DNA from: Antedon mediterranea
Taxonomy: Eukaryota > Echinodermata > Crinoidea > Comatulida > Antedonidae
Reading direction: 5' to 3'
DNA length: 64,000 nt
Assembly: GCF_964355755.1 (NCBI RefSeq)
Contig: NC_092674.1
Coordinates: 12,035,001 to 12,099,000 of the forward strand
Shown here: positions 59,901 through 64,000 of the stretch, one piece after another
Layout of the letters: each line of letters begins with the position of its first letter
How positions within the stretch are numbered: position 1 is the first letter of the stretch
The notes under the pieces: model-generated
What the model saw: the letters and a program-made list of their open reading frames with translations, nothing else
Databases searched by the model: none
What the model was told of the DNA's origin: nothing
Made by a program: the position numbers and the translations under genes

Positions 59901-60836
59901 TCACTCATAAAATATATATGCATATATTATGCGTTGTGTTGGTGTGTGCGAGTATACACACATAGCCTGTTTTATATTATATGTATTCATACTTTTGCTA
60001 TAATATATAAAGAAAGAATCCACATGTACTGGAAGTAATAAACTGAATATCTTCTTTTTTAAGAAAAAATGTATAAATAATGATATTATAAAAACACAAA
60101 TGCTTTTTGATGATGAACAACTCTAAAATGTATATAGGAAATGTTTTTTTTTTAAATTTTGTATCTATTATGATGTGTTTATTGTTTTATGTTTTTTATG
60201 TAAAAGGGTCCTGCGAAAACAGAAGTGTAAACTTCTCTATGCAGGATCCTTGCCATCATTTATGCTATGAAACTGTATTTATAAACGATGAGTAAATAAA
60301 TGTGAATTGAATTGAATTGAATTGAATAAATTTAACTAGAACTAATAAATGAATCAATAAACATATATTTATATTGAATAATTATCTTAGAAATGTAGGT
60401 CTATTTGATTATTCATAATAGTATTTGATGATGTATGTCATTTTTTGGTTTATTATTAACCAAAACAGGTTCCAGCTCATTTGGCCTGGGGGAAAGCATT
60501 CAGACAACTCATCAAAAATAGACATTCAAAACTGTTCCACATGCATGTAGGAGATAAATAAATTACTAAATTAACCACATACCAACTACCATACAACTAT
60601 GTTCAGGTCAGGTAAACTCAACTAAGCTATATTTAGTTGTTGCCATAAGAGGCCTGTGCTAGTTGTCCTATGTAGGTAGGGAGTTAGGGTTAGTTTACAT
60701 GGAAGTTTTACTAGAATATCTGCATTTATTCAGTTACAGCTAAAGGTACAGAAAAATGTCTTTACTTACCTTCACACTTTACAAAAGGTAGTTTTAGTAA
60801 GCTCACAATTAACAAAAAAAACATAATGGCGAACAT
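15657..60836 (-). CDS. Gene A: receptor tyrosine phosphatase with Tie-like ectodomain
   Basis: The gene reads leftward. The firm part is 36396 to 15657: Ig1-like, Ig2-like, EGF1-4, FN3 1-4, one membrane helix, then phosphatase domains D1 and D2. Introns are phase 1 between ectodomain modules. Upstream, 12 more phase-compatible exons (60836-45613) add a signal peptide, seven EGF and four HYR domains. Without the EGF/HYR block the joined length is 4506 nt, about 1,501 residues; with it, about 2,090. Tie receptors normally carry a tyrosine kinase inside the cell; here it is replaced by phosphatase domains. The protein should remove phosphate from tyrosine at the plasma membrane through D1. It is uncertain whether the EGF/HYR exons belong to it. 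Confidence 0.75.
16994..17050. repeat. GAT-rich microsatellite
   Basis: A run of GATGAT/AAT units in the intron next to the D2 exon. The frames it opens on both strands (poly-M and poly-H) are not genes. Confidence 0.8.
18368..22279 (-). CDS. Gene A: active-type phosphatase domain D1 (7 exons)
   Basis: Exons are 22192-22279, 21701-21777, 21282-21318, 20656-20753, 20314-20436, 19541-19704, 19089-19224 and a closing exon 18368-18514. In order they carry KNRCDDIIPYDHSRV, SDYINASYLD, PNKFIACQG, NDMWRMVWQ, SEKYWPE, HFISWPDKSVP, PVIVHCSTGAGRTG and EQYIFIYEVLLE. The WPD acid loop, the CX5R signature and the Q-loop region are intact, so D1 should hydrolyse phosphotyrosine. The second residue after the catalytic Cys is Thr where Ala is usual. 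KNRY reads KNRC. Reading frame is kept across every junction. The intron after 21701 needs a GC donor. Confidence 0.9.
19787..19883. repeat. CGGT-rich repeat segment, copy 2
   Basis: Same order of flanks as 13840-13912 around a longer (GGTC)n tract. It lies in the intron upstream of the D1 WPD exon. Confidence 0.6.
22564..23974 (-). CDS. Gene A: juxtamembrane region (3 exons)
   Basis: Exons 23829-23974, 23117-23204 and 22564-22739 join in frame. The first two encode a hydrophilic, Asn/Ser/Thr-rich linker with tyrosines in NDIYLEP, NFYE and SIYYNEP, which could be phosphorylation sites. The third ends LPSYVLSKNVDPINGFEKDFE, the usual lead-in to the first helix of a receptor phosphatase D1. 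Confidence 0.82.
24364..24862 (-). CDS. Gene A: transmembrane helix and first cytoplasmic exon
   Basis: Exon 24778-24862 encodes VIIGSVTGSVACLIAILITI-VL followed by KKR, a single membrane helix with a basic stop-transfer end. The acceptor falls inside a TAGGCCTA-like palindrome. Exon 24364-24449 continues in phase 2 with KYQLCARFYQEATAKDIEL, a cytoplasmic stretch. Type I topology follows from the N-terminal ectodomain. Confidence 0.88.
25423..26005 (-). CDS. Gene A: fourth FN3 domain (2 exons)
   Basis: Exons 25797-26005 and 25423-25501 join in phase 0. They encode PGIPTITKTSSTHLSITLEW and then the G-strand side YGNFSEETSITTLES, the usual FN3 layout. The phase-0 split inside the domain is shared with FN3-2. 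Confidence 0.82.
26177..26449 (-). CDS. Gene A: third FN3 domain
   Basis: Single 91-codon phase 1-1 exon. It encodes VEELSIIIPWGESRC, YHYSLST and PCTTYTFEVSA, where the Y-x-F-x-V motif is the FN3 F-strand. Donor is TGTATGT. Confidence 0.8.
26838..27415 (-). CDS. Gene A: second FN3 domain (2 exons)
   Basis: Exons 27348-27415 and 26838-27072 join in phase 0. They encode PMISPNVLFTSVSGNEIGIN, then IILYQAQVKL and CIEYSFKARLVNNEHFIGPW, an FN3 fold. Confidence 0.82.
27747..28055 (-). CDS. Gene A: first FN3 domain
   Basis: Single 103-codon phase 1-1 exon. It encodes REPPRVIKQIATSISFDVNW, TEHQLWYRL and NIVFYARHSRN, the strand pattern of FN3. It follows the EGF block directly; the third Ig domain found at this point in vertebrate Tie is absent. 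Confidence 0.83.
28297..28449 (-). CDS. Gene A: EGF4-like module
   Basis: This 51-codon phase 1-1 exon encodes CPMGYFGELCNYPCHCNNSD and CDEAWAGPNC, a laminin/MEGF-type EGF. It has no obvious counterpart in the three-EGF Tie receptors. Confidence 0.82.
28618..28743 (-). CDS. Gene A: EGF3 of Tie type
   Basis: This 42-codon phase 1-1 exon encodes CPAGFYGSGCNMKCNCDNC and CFEGYEGPQC. The GFYG-x-x-C opening matches the third EGF of Tie receptors. Confidence 0.83.
29319..29465 (-). CDS. Gene A: EGF2 of Tie type
   Basis: This 49-codon phase 1-1 exon encodes ACGYSLWGRGCGIRCS and CPPDPVGCSCTAGYQGLDC. A repeat copy begins only about 14 bases beyond the acceptor, so a mobile element lies almost on top of the splice site. 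Confidence 0.86.
29738..30272. mobile_element. Harbinger-like MITE
   Basis: A 535-bp insert starts GGGCCTGTTCAGACATACGG and ends CTCCATGGACCC. GGAGGTATGCTTTCGTAT near the start is inverted as GGAGTTATGCTTTTGTAT at the end. It is flanked by TTA on both sides (29735-29737 and 30273-30275), the PIF/Harbinger target duplication. Copy 1 of the host repeat lacks it. No ORF is visible. Confidence 0.65.
29871..29960 (-). mobile_element. LINE 3' tail fragment
   Basis: Read on the minus strand, it ends AATAAAGTTGAATTG followed by TGAAAT-type short repeats, the style of CR1/L2 3' ends. It is nested in the Harbinger-like MITE. Confidence 0.4.
31087..31188. repeat. 34-bp tandem repeat, three units
   Basis: The unit GTATCAAAACGTTATAAATT... 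ending TAGAGTAT starts at 31087, 31121 and 31155. Confidence 0.85.
31239..31500 (-). mobile_element. LINE 3' end fragment with (AAATC)n tail
   Basis: On the minus strand the sequence ends GATGCCGAAATAAATC and continues as (AAATC)n at 31239-31258. This is the 3' terminus type of CR1/L2-like LINEs. No coding part is recognisable. Confidence 0.5.
33065..33779. mobile_element. Possible solo LTR carrying a minisatellite
   Basis: The segment starts TGTAATATAATG and ends CCTCAACACA (TG...CA). ACACTA stands on both sides and AATAAA lies near 33718. This would fit a solo LTR, but no internal region or second copy is available to confirm it. Confidence 0.3.
33434..33613. repeat. 27-bp minisatellite, about 6.7 units
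   Basis: Units start CACACCTTACAGCCACC/TTC at 33434, 33461, 33488, 33515, 33542, 33569 and 33596. Because 27 is nine codons, several frames stay open on both strands, giving repetitive peptides that are probably not genes. Confidence 0.9.
34268..34545 (-). mobile_element. CR1/L2-like LINE 3' end fragment
   Basis: The minus strand encodes FSTGLKYWNSLPIKKLADL, the common C-terminal motif of CR1/L2 reverse transcriptases. A 3' UTR follows, running to an AATTAATT-rich end at 34268. Confidence 0.6.
34575..34709 (-). CDS. Gene A: EGF1
   Basis: This 45-codon phase 1-1 exon encodes CPVCYNGGVCDDKTGLCICT and GFQGTQCETG. It is nearly identical to gene B exon 586-720. Confidence 0.88.
34810..35419. other. 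Intron of gene A, no recognisable feature
   Basis: AT-rich intron between the EGF1 and Ig2 exons; no exon, repeat boundary or domain seen. Confidence 0.5.
35420..35662 (-). CDS. Gene A: Ig2-like domain
   Basis: This 81-codon phase 1-1 exon encodes VSVGDSVTIQAESS, LKWRRNYGN and AQDGGVYECF, then RLIVRG before EGF1. Confidence 0.84.
36043..36396 (-). CDS. Gene A: N-terminal Ig1-like domain
   Basis: This 118-codon phase 1-1 exon has acceptor TTTTTAATAG and donor GGTGAAA. It ends VGVFSIEAKLRGVCTRTAIV, matching gene B exon 2 in length and phase. The first two thirds are strongly diverged from B, with an added cysteine near the end. The next coding exon upstream on this strand is uncertain: the DNA to the right is occupied by a repeat, the viral-like island and LINEs as far as 45.6 kb. 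Confidence 0.8.
36539..36846 (+). repeat. Hairpin-led repeat, copy 3 (3' part missing)
   Basis: Starts ACTAGATGG with a shortened hairpin and follows the other copies up to AAAGAGGAACAATTTT. There the family continues AAATATATTC, but here it switches to GCACGCTGCACG of the viral-like island. I could not find the rest of this copy in the window. Confidence 0.75.
36847..38055 (-). pseudogene. Inhibitor-of-apoptosis-like protein with tandem BIR domains, broken
   Basis: At least three BIR modules read on the minus strand, with zinc-ligand patterns such as VKCFSCMVGLKGW plus H-x6-C, and VECFCCRGRLKG. A fourth starts before the left junction. They are joined by Ser/Thr/Pro-rich linkers. The first two modules are near-copies of each other. 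BIR domains bind caspases or other partners to block cell death, and viruses use them for that. Breaks: a TAA near 37945, a frameshift near 37840 inside the first module, and loss of the 3' end at the 36846 junction, so no RING domain is seen. The frames on the opposite strand are shadows. Confidence 0.7.
38201..39375 (-). pseudogene. Protein-kinase-like viral gene with degenerate catalytic loop
   Basis: ATG at 39375. The central part reads IVHNNITPRNVTYN, which fits the catalytic-loop pattern H-x-D-x4-N with Asn in place of the Asp. It is followed by LVAFDSA where DFG is expected. An N-lobe lysine and glycine loop are not evident. It looks like a viral Ser/Thr kinase homologue or pseudokinase. 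The frame stays open to 38338. In a (CT)n tract at 38451-38472 the protein-like reading passes to another frame that ends near 38201, suggesting a microsatellite frameshift. The product would act in the infected cell; no substrate can be inferred. Confidence 0.55.
39574..39963 (+). other. Unidentified open frames at right end of island
   Basis: Two overlapping plus-strand frames are open here. One has an ATG at 39574. The other, without ATG, is more protein-like, with an acidic stretch FADADEDSREDGFDF. Both run into the LINE 3' tail, so any gene is truncated. I do not recognise a family. Confidence 0.3.
39964..43160 (-). mobile_element. CR1/Jockey-type LINE, nearly complete ORF2
   Basis: On the minus strand: endonuclease (about 42.9-42.2 kb; motifs VVTETW, FIIMGDLNRTD, GASDHNCVL), reverse transcriptase (about 41.7-40.9 kb; KSPGPDNVPNRLI, VLTDFSKAFDCVDH, GVPQGTLLGPMIF, KYVDDLCIG), and a C-terminal region. 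The 3' terminus is a (GAAAT)n tail at about 39968-39990, abutting the viral-like island. Breaks: a TGA at 41072-41074, a frameshift near 42.72 kb and another near 41.95 kb. The YVDD box and short tail repeats fit a CR1- or Jockey-related clade; the exact clade is not settled. The 5' limit is unclear. Confidence 0.82.
43161..43766. other. Unassigned segment, LINE 5' region or island flank
   Basis: This holds a GC-richer patch at 43405-43560 and no convincing protein. It could be the 5' UTR of the minus-strand LINE or the right flank of the viral-like island. Confidence 0.35.
43767..44588 (+). mobile_element. 5'-truncated CR1-like LINE fragment
   Basis: The C-terminal reverse transcriptase is readable: WSVKWQLPLNINKCKVMHLG, RDLGVLVDNKLNFHDHI, YKSMVRPILEYSS and VNDWNSLP. 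An in-frame TAG at 44460-44462 is followed by the rest of the protein to about 44585. The upstream catalytic domains are missing. Confidence 0.8.
44954..44982 (-). pseudogene. HYR exon remnant 1
   Basis: Only the first 29 bases of a HYR exon remain, encoding DVEDPKLICP, with the acceptor AG still in place. The rest of the exon and the adjoining intron are deleted. Confidence 0.75.
45613..45861 (-). CDS. HYR domain exon (cassette 3)
   Basis: This 83-codon phase 1-1 exon encodes DVEDPELICPGPYSYNTPLG, VSDNSGETLSTTSDFPA and YEAQDSTGNMESC, a hyalin-repeat (HYR) module. It is almost identical to 48115-48363. It is the last exon of the block before gene A's Ig1. Confidence 0.85.
46313..46423 (-). 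CDS. EGF exon (cassette 3, second EGF)
   Basis: This 37-codon phase 1-1 exon encodes NPCLLEPCVNGECYILMN and GTGYDGTACEQG. Confidence 0.84.
46755..46962 (-). repeat. 103-bp tandem duplications of an EGF exon end and its donor
   Basis: Splice donors of the same type end the exon copies at 46757, 46860 and 46963, exactly 103 bases apart. The first two copies keep only the 3' third of the EGF exon plus the intron start. Confidence 0.8.
46963..47076 (-). CDS. EGF exon (cassette 3, first EGF)
   Basis: This 38-codon phase 1-1 exon encodes NPCSGATCMNGGTC and a C-terminal YEGGTCETC. Two extra donor sites lie in the duplicated DNA downstream. Confidence 0.84.
47457..47485 (-). pseudogene. HYR exon remnant 2
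   Basis: The same 29-base leftover as at 44954-44982, with the same deletion breakpoint. The deletion therefore preceded the segmental duplication. Confidence 0.75.
48115..48363 (-). CDS. HYR domain exon (cassette 2)
   Basis: This 83-codon phase 1-1 exon is a close copy of 45613-45861. Confidence 0.85.
48849..48959 (-). CDS. EGF exon (cassette 2, second EGF)
   Basis: This 37-codon phase 1-1 exon encodes NPCLLEPCENGECYILM and TGTGYDGTACEQG. Confidence 0.84.
49285..49398 (-). CDS. EGF exon (cassette 2, first EGF)
   Basis: This 38-codon phase 1-1 exon encodes NPCSGAACMNGGTCNDLG and YEGATCETC. Confidence 0.84.
49718..49957 (-). CDS. HYR domain exon, divergent type
   Basis: This 80-codon phase 1-1 exon encodes SPDITCPSSDTVTTDDGLPG, LFPIGEILVMCNATDSSNNT and CNFTITVEG. 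It is a HYR module outside the duplicated cassettes. Confidence 0.84.
50601..50849 (-). CDS. HYR domain exon (cassette 1)
   Basis: This 83-codon phase 1-1 exon encodes DVEDPLLICPGPFSYNTPLG and FVIGKTKITYEAQDSTGN. It is the older, more diverged copy of the cassette HYR. Confidence 0.85.
51241..51351 (-). CDS. EGF exon (cassette 1, second EGF)
   Basis: This 37-codon phase 1-1 exon encodes NPCLLEPCVNGECYILVN and GTGYDGTACEQG. The hairpin-led repeat copy 4 is inserted about 40 bases beyond its acceptor. Confidence 0.84.
51391..52175 (+). repeat. Hairpin-led repeat, copy 4 (internally deleted)
   Basis: It has the complete hairpin start CTAGATGGTACGCCGGCTTC and the complete end TTACGTAAATTTATATATAGAT. 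It lacks a large central part present in copy 1. It splits the intron between two EGF exons. Confidence 0.8.
52398..52511 (-). CDS. EGF exon (cassette 1, first EGF)
   Basis: This 38-codon phase 1-1 exon encodes NPCSGAACMNGGTCNDLG and YEGATCGTC. Confidence 0.84.
52993..53109 (-). CDS. EGF exon, first after the signal peptide
   Basis: This 39-codon phase 1-1 exon encodes DDPCSPSPCMNGGECMDEGG and NYYGDDCETC. Confidence 0.85.
53298..53440. repeat. Direct repeat of about 140 bp, copy 1
   Basis: The stretch GTGGCCACTGTATGCCAGTG ... AAACCTAGTCTATAAG recurs at 54195-54330 with few changes, about 0.9 kb apart. Confidence 0.75.
54195..54330. repeat. Direct repeat of about 140 bp, copy 2
   Basis: Second copy of 53298-53440. 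A LINE fragment begins immediately after it. Confidence 0.75.
54328..55300 (+). mobile_element. Degenerate CR1-like LINE reverse transcriptase fragment
   Basis: Readable blocks are SLPDDWISANVCPIYKKGDK, ILDFSKAFDTVAHQRLL, SGVSQGTVLGPLMFLV and LFADDCLLF. A TGA after NYRPVS, a TAA after MFLV and further breaks show it is dead. Both ends are truncated; endonuclease and tail are absent. Confidence 0.8.
55301..56180. other. Intron or intergenic DNA with no recognisable feature
   Basis: AT-rich, no open frame of note and no repeat boundary that I can place. Confidence 0.5.
56208..56815 (+). pseudogene. LINE ORF1, SGNH/GDSL-esterase-like
   Basis: The plus strand reads SVLLLGNSHLKKV (position of the GDS motif), CLISLGLPRAG, FCDNSNFLRNGEL, and after a TGA the block YHLSDGGTSLL (the D-x-x-H region). 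The frame starts after a TAA, so the N-terminus is lost. The opposite-strand frame here is a shadow. Confidence 0.65.
56998..59810 (+). pseudogene. LINE ORF2, endonuclease-reverse transcriptase, frameshifted
   Basis: ATG at 56998. Endonuclease motifs are HYNIRSINKH, GISETWLN, HIMGDFNINL and SDHLPVY. Reverse transcriptase motifs from 58.5 kb are YKKGDRHLASNYRPISLLP, FMDLSKAFDIIDH, GVPQGSVLGPLLF and SFADDTTGF. Frameshifts lie in an A-run near 58012-58024, at about 58550 and at about 59612; the C-terminus after 59.7 kb is scrambled. Confidence 0.85.
60207..60250 (+). other. Hairpin in LINE 3' UTR
   Basis: GGGTCCTGC pairs with GCAGGATCC with one mismatch, and inside it AGAAGT pairs with ACTTCT around GTAA. 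It lies about 55 bases before the tail repeats, where LINE 3' stem-loops are recognised by the element's own reverse transcriptase. Confidence 0.55.
60305..60328 (+). repeat. (TTGAA)n LINE tail
   Basis: Four TTGAA units terminate the CR1-like element in place of poly(A). Confidence 0.8.
60770..60836 (-). CDS. Signal-peptide exon (first exon of HYR/EGF block or gene A)
   Basis: ATG at 60836 opens MFAIMFFLLIVSLLKLPFVK-CE, a signal peptide, ending in phase 1 at a GGTAAGT donor. A second in-frame ATG is at 60824. Coding length and phase match exon 1 of gene B, so both probably descend from one ancestral first exon. Confidence 0.8.
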
Positions 60837-61815
60837 GTTGACTTCTCGTTGATAAAGCGGCTTGTAAATATTATTTGCACATAACTTCCGTGTATACGCT
60901 GCGTTTGTTTTTAACAATCAGTGTTACTACTATTTGCCAAAACTACAATAACAATGGTTATCGAAAACGTCAATAATGCTTTGTGTAAACTTGAGTGTGA
61001 GTGTATAAGAACATAACATTCCTAACTATAGTACTAATCTTACGCTTTCAAAGCTTTTCTCAGGCTTTAGTCTAAAATATCACGCATTTTGATGGACCCA
61101 CACTTTCATTTACTATTCATCCATTATTAATATCTAGTACAACATTTTGAAAACAATGGCATCCAGCAGCATTTCAAGTCCCTACAACCAACACCGCCAA
61201 TCCTGGTAGGTATTAATTACGGAGTTATATGATATGTAGGTTAAAGGTCAAATATGCCAAAAATCATACTTCCAGCCATTTTTTGACAAACTTTTCCATT
61301 AGAACGAATATAAATATGCATCTCCCAAATAATTTGAAACTAAAATTATTTTATCTAATCTAAGCGTTGCAAAGATATGACCATTTTTTTTTCAATGGGT
61401 CAAAACATTCAAATTGAGGTCAGAGGTCAAAGATGAATTTTAGAAATTTGACAACATGGGTTTTTATAACCAGCATGATTTAATAGACACGTTTCGCGCT
61501 CGCGAGGTCACCGTCAGTTTGACCTTTTAGTGGGTATACAATGGTAAAAAAACACAGCGAGAGGTATGTTAAAGCATGGGAGAACTGAGAGATGATCATC
61601 TTAAAAAGCAATCGTCAAAACTAGCCTTTTGATGGAATGGCATGGTAAGGATGTTATTTATTTTCTAAACTTATGTTTTATATTCACTGTAGAATTATTT
61701 GGTTCGGAATCATCGACTTTATTTAAGTATTGTCATTTTTGGTTTGACACATATATATTACGGTGCATTTGATACATGTTAACTGTTGATTTTATTTACA
61801 AATGTTGCGTAAATA
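60837..61815. other. Upstream flank of the signal-peptide exon
   Basis: No gene seen. A segment with repeated AGGTCA-like motifs lies at 61225-61530 and looks like an old interspersed repeat. Any promoter of the signal exon should be here, but no element stands out. Confidence 0.4.
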
Positions 61816-64000
61816 TATTTTTTTTTTTTTTTTTTATTTCATCATATAATACATTACAAAGGAAAAACATAATCAAATAAAAAATTAAAATAAAAAGCAA
61901 CTAACAAAAACAACAAAGATATCCATCAAACAAATTAAATAAAGGTTCATAAAAATTATTCTACTCTATAAACCATTTTATATTTTATTTATAAATTCTT
62001 CTAATTTTATCCATTTTCTATTAAAAATACTGTACTCAAAATTCTGATGATAAATAAATTGTTCTGTTTCATAAAACCTTTTTAACTCGTTCATAACCAT
62101 TTTGATAGTTGGCTTACATTTAACTAGTTTACATTTATAAATAAATGATTTTACAATTAGAATAATTGCATTAATGGCTTTTAAATTAAAAAACTGATGC
62201 GCCTCTTGGTATCCGAAAATTATGCTCTCTTTACTAAAAATAAATTGCACTCCAGTTTTTTCTGAAATTTTTTCCTGGAGGAGGTTCCATATCCTTTTTA
62301 CTATTGGACAATTACAGAACAAATGCTGAATGGTTTCAATTTTACCATCTCCAAATGAGCACATTGAAGTTTCTTTTATATTCATTTTAAATAATTGTTC
62401 ATTTGTTGCAATTATTCTATTTACAATTTTATATTGAAAATATATTAAAGCAATATTCATTGTACACGTATGTGGAGCTAGGTAGATTGTTTTCCATTGT
62501 TCGTTATTGAATACAAATTTATTTTCTGCCCATTTCTTTTGTGCTTTCCATGCTTTAAACATTGAGTTATTTAAAACATCATAAAAAATACGACATCCCT
62601 TTCTTTGTTGAAAGAGTACTTTTATGTGAAATGGAATATCTGGCAAAACTGTTTTTTTAATTTCACATATCATTAAATTGTTAAATTTTTCCCTAAGAAG
62701 CCTTTTTAATCCTATTAATTTTATATAATTTATCTTAATACCATAGGTATCTTCGACTTCTTTTTTATTCATAAATTGCCCATACAAAATACCTGCTTTT
62801 TCCCAATTTCCATATCTTATACATTCGTTGCCTATTCTTATTACTTCATTATTCCAAATTTGCATTCGTAATAGCTCGTCAACAGACTTTGGATAATGAA
62901 TAGAAATAAAATTACTCCATGCATCTATTACCTCTTTCCAGAAGAGAATTTTAACATTATCTCTAATGCTGGACAGACGTTTACAATTCGTTTCAAGTTG
63001 CATAGAGTTAGACAAATTTGTTATGTACTTAAATAGCTTAAATATTGGGTTGTCTTCGGATTTATTGTTGAAAATTCTACGCAACCAAGTTATTTTTAAT
63101 GACATAAAAAAAAAGTTCAAATCTACCATTCTTAATCCACCATGTAAGTAATCACTTTTCATCTGATGCCGGTTTATTTTATCAGGTTTGTTTTGCCCAA
63201 TAAAACGAAAAAATAAATTATTAAGACGTACTACGTATTCATTTGATGGGTTCGGTAAGGACTTGATCATATGAATGAGTTTTGGTAACAAGAGTGATTT
63301 AATAATAGTTATTTTACCAATTACTGTCAAGTTTCTTTTAGACCATTGGTTTATCATACGCTCTATCGTTAAAAACACTCTTTCATAGTTTACATTAATC
63401 ATTTGAACTGCATCTAATGAAAAGTCAATACCTAAAATTGAAAATATGGCATTGCCTATCCAGTTTATCTTTTTTCTTGTTTTTAACCTTACATTGCTAC
63501 CTCTCTTACTACCTATCCATACAACTTTTGTTTTTTCTTCATTTATTCTTAAACCGGAAATACTCTCGTATGTATCCAGTGTATCGAGTGTTGCATGCAG
63601 TGATGCTTCAGACCCATCAAGTATAATGGTAGTGTCGTCTGCATATTGAGATATTGTATATTCCTCATCTCTAATTTTAACTCCCTTAATTAGTTTGTTT
63701 TGCTTTATTAAATTATTCAATATTTCTGCACAAATTATAAAAATATATGGAGAAAGAGGGTCTCCTTGTCTACAGCCTCTTTCAATTTTAAAACGATTTG
63801 ACATAGCACCGTTAACATTAACTGAGGAATACATTTCCGAATAAAAAATTGTAATCCACCTTCTAATAGACTCGCCAAAGTTAAACATTTCCATGGCTCT
63901 ATCAATGAATATATGTGAAACAGAGTCGAAGGCTTTTTCGAAGTCAATTAGTAATAGCATACCGGGAATCTTTAACTGTTCACTAAGACATATAATGTCA
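61816..64000 (-). mobile_element. Tx1/L1-like LINE, 3' part with intact ORF2, cut by window edge
   Basis: A T-run at about 61818-61835 is the poly(A) tail of a minus-strand element. Its ORF2 is open from the window edge to a stop at 61978. Motifs are DFEKAFDSVSHIFIDR, RGCRQGDPLSPYIF, SQYADDTTIILDG and a C-terminal MCSFGDGKIETIQHLFCNC. It belongs to the same group as the LINE at 1817-7685 but is a different, undisrupted copy as far as it can be read. Confidence 0.88.
61978..64000 (-). CDS. LINE ORF2 reverse transcriptase, partial, intact reading frame
   Basis: At least 670 codons without interruption cover the palm and thumb of reverse transcriptase and the C-terminal zinc-like motif. The frame stays open through 63961-64000, so the N-terminal endonuclease must lie beyond the window. 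An undamaged frame suggests recent insertion. Confidence 0.85.
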   Translation of the reverse strand, partial: DIICLSEQLKIPGMLLLIDFEKAFDSVSHIFIDRAMEMFNFGESIRRWITIFYSEMYSSVNVNGAMSNRFKIERGCRQGDPLSPYIFIICAEILNNLIKQNKLIKGVKIRDEEYTISQYADDTTIILDGSEASLHATLDTLDTYESISGLRINEEKTKVVWIGSKRGSNVRLKTRKKINWIGNAIFSILGIDFSLDAVQMINVNYERVFLTIERMINQWSKRNLTVIGKITIIKSLLLPKLIHMIKSLPNPSNEYVVRLNNLFFRFIGQNKPDKINRHQMKSDYLHGGLRMVDLNFFFMSLKITWLRRIFNNKSEDNPIFKLFKYITNLSNSMQLETNCKRLSSIRDNVKILFWKEVIDAWSNFISIHYPKSVDELLRMQIWNNEVIRIGNECIRYGNWEKAGILYGQFMNKKEVEDTYGIKINYIKLIGLKRLLREKFNNLMICEIKKTVLPDIPFHIKVLFQQRKGCRIFYDVLNNSMFKAWKAQKKWAENKFVFNNEQWKTIYLAPHTCTMNIALIYFQYKIVNRIIATNEQLFKMNIKETSMCSFGDGKIETIQHLFCNCPIVKRIWNLLQEKISEKTGVQFIFSKESIIFGYQEAHQFFNLKAINAIILIVKSFIYKCKLVKCKPTIKMVMNELKRFYETEQFIYHQNFEYSIFNRKWIKLEEFINKI

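Larger units (their letters stand above)
56208..60330 (+). mobile_element. CR1-like LINE with SGNH-type ORF1 and (TTGAA)n tail
   Basis: The element has an ORF1 remnant (56208-56815), an ORF2 with endonuclease and reverse transcriptase (56998-59810), a 3' UTR containing a hairpin, and a tail of ATTGA repeats at 60305-60328. An ORF1 with an esterase-like domain ahead of an endonuclease/reverse transcriptase ORF2 is typical of CR1-group LINEs. The 5' end is not defined. Confidence 0.85.

Noticed and set aside
1-64000. tRNA, rRNA, CRISPR arrays or bacterial-type operons
   Set aside because: I looked for cloverleaf-like B-box sequences, rRNA-like conserved blocks and spaced direct repeats and saw none; the gene structure is intron-rich eukaryotic.

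Overview
The window looks like nuclear DNA of a marine invertebrate deuterostome, most likely an echinoderm. This is inference from AT-rich introns, genes split into small phase-1 exons, HYR and EGF modules, CR1-, Tx1- and Penelope-type retroelements, and many scattered TAGGCCTA palindromes. I see no rRNA, tRNA or CRISPR array.

The host content is two tandem, head-to-tail paralogues on the minus strand. Gene A runs from a stop codon at 15657 rightward. It encodes a receptor whose ectodomain reads like the angiopoietin receptor Tie (two Ig-like exons, then EGF exons in Tie order), followed by four FN3 domains, a membrane segment and two tyrosine phosphatase domains. D1 (18.4-22.7 kb) keeps the WPD loop and the HCSTGAGRTG signature. 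D2 (15.7-17.9 kb) has lost the signature arginine and most of its N-terminal part. Gene B begins with a signal peptide at 9859 and runs off the left edge with the same Ig1-Ig2-EGF1-EGF2 order. All exons were placed by splice sites and phase. Hand-summed without the HYR/EGF exons, gene A gives 4506 nt, divisible by three.

From 45.6 to 60.8 kb lie a signal-peptide exon and eleven EGF or HYR exons, also minus strand and all phase 1-1. They could be the N-terminus of gene A (about 2,090 residues in total) or a separate gene. The signal exon has the same 67-nt coding length as that of gene B.

Mobile DNA fills the rest: a full-length Tx1/L1-like LINE with target-site duplication (1.8-7.7 kb), a hairpin-led repeat in four copies (10.8, 29.5, 36.5, 51.4 kb), a Penelope-like fragment with large palindromes (12.4-13.4 kb), a TIR element (30.7-34.2 kb) and a Harbinger-like MITE (29.7-30.3 kb). 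There are also LINE copies or fragments at 40.0-43.2, 43.8-44.6, 54.3-55.3, 56.2-60.3 and 61.8-64.0 kb.

At 36.85-39.96 kb sits a GC-richer, intronless island with a multi-BIR inhibitor-of-apoptosis-like gene and a degenerate protein-kinase-like gene. It looks like a broken, endogenised piece of a large DNA virus. It interrupts one copy of the hairpin-led repeat and is itself bordered by a LINE.
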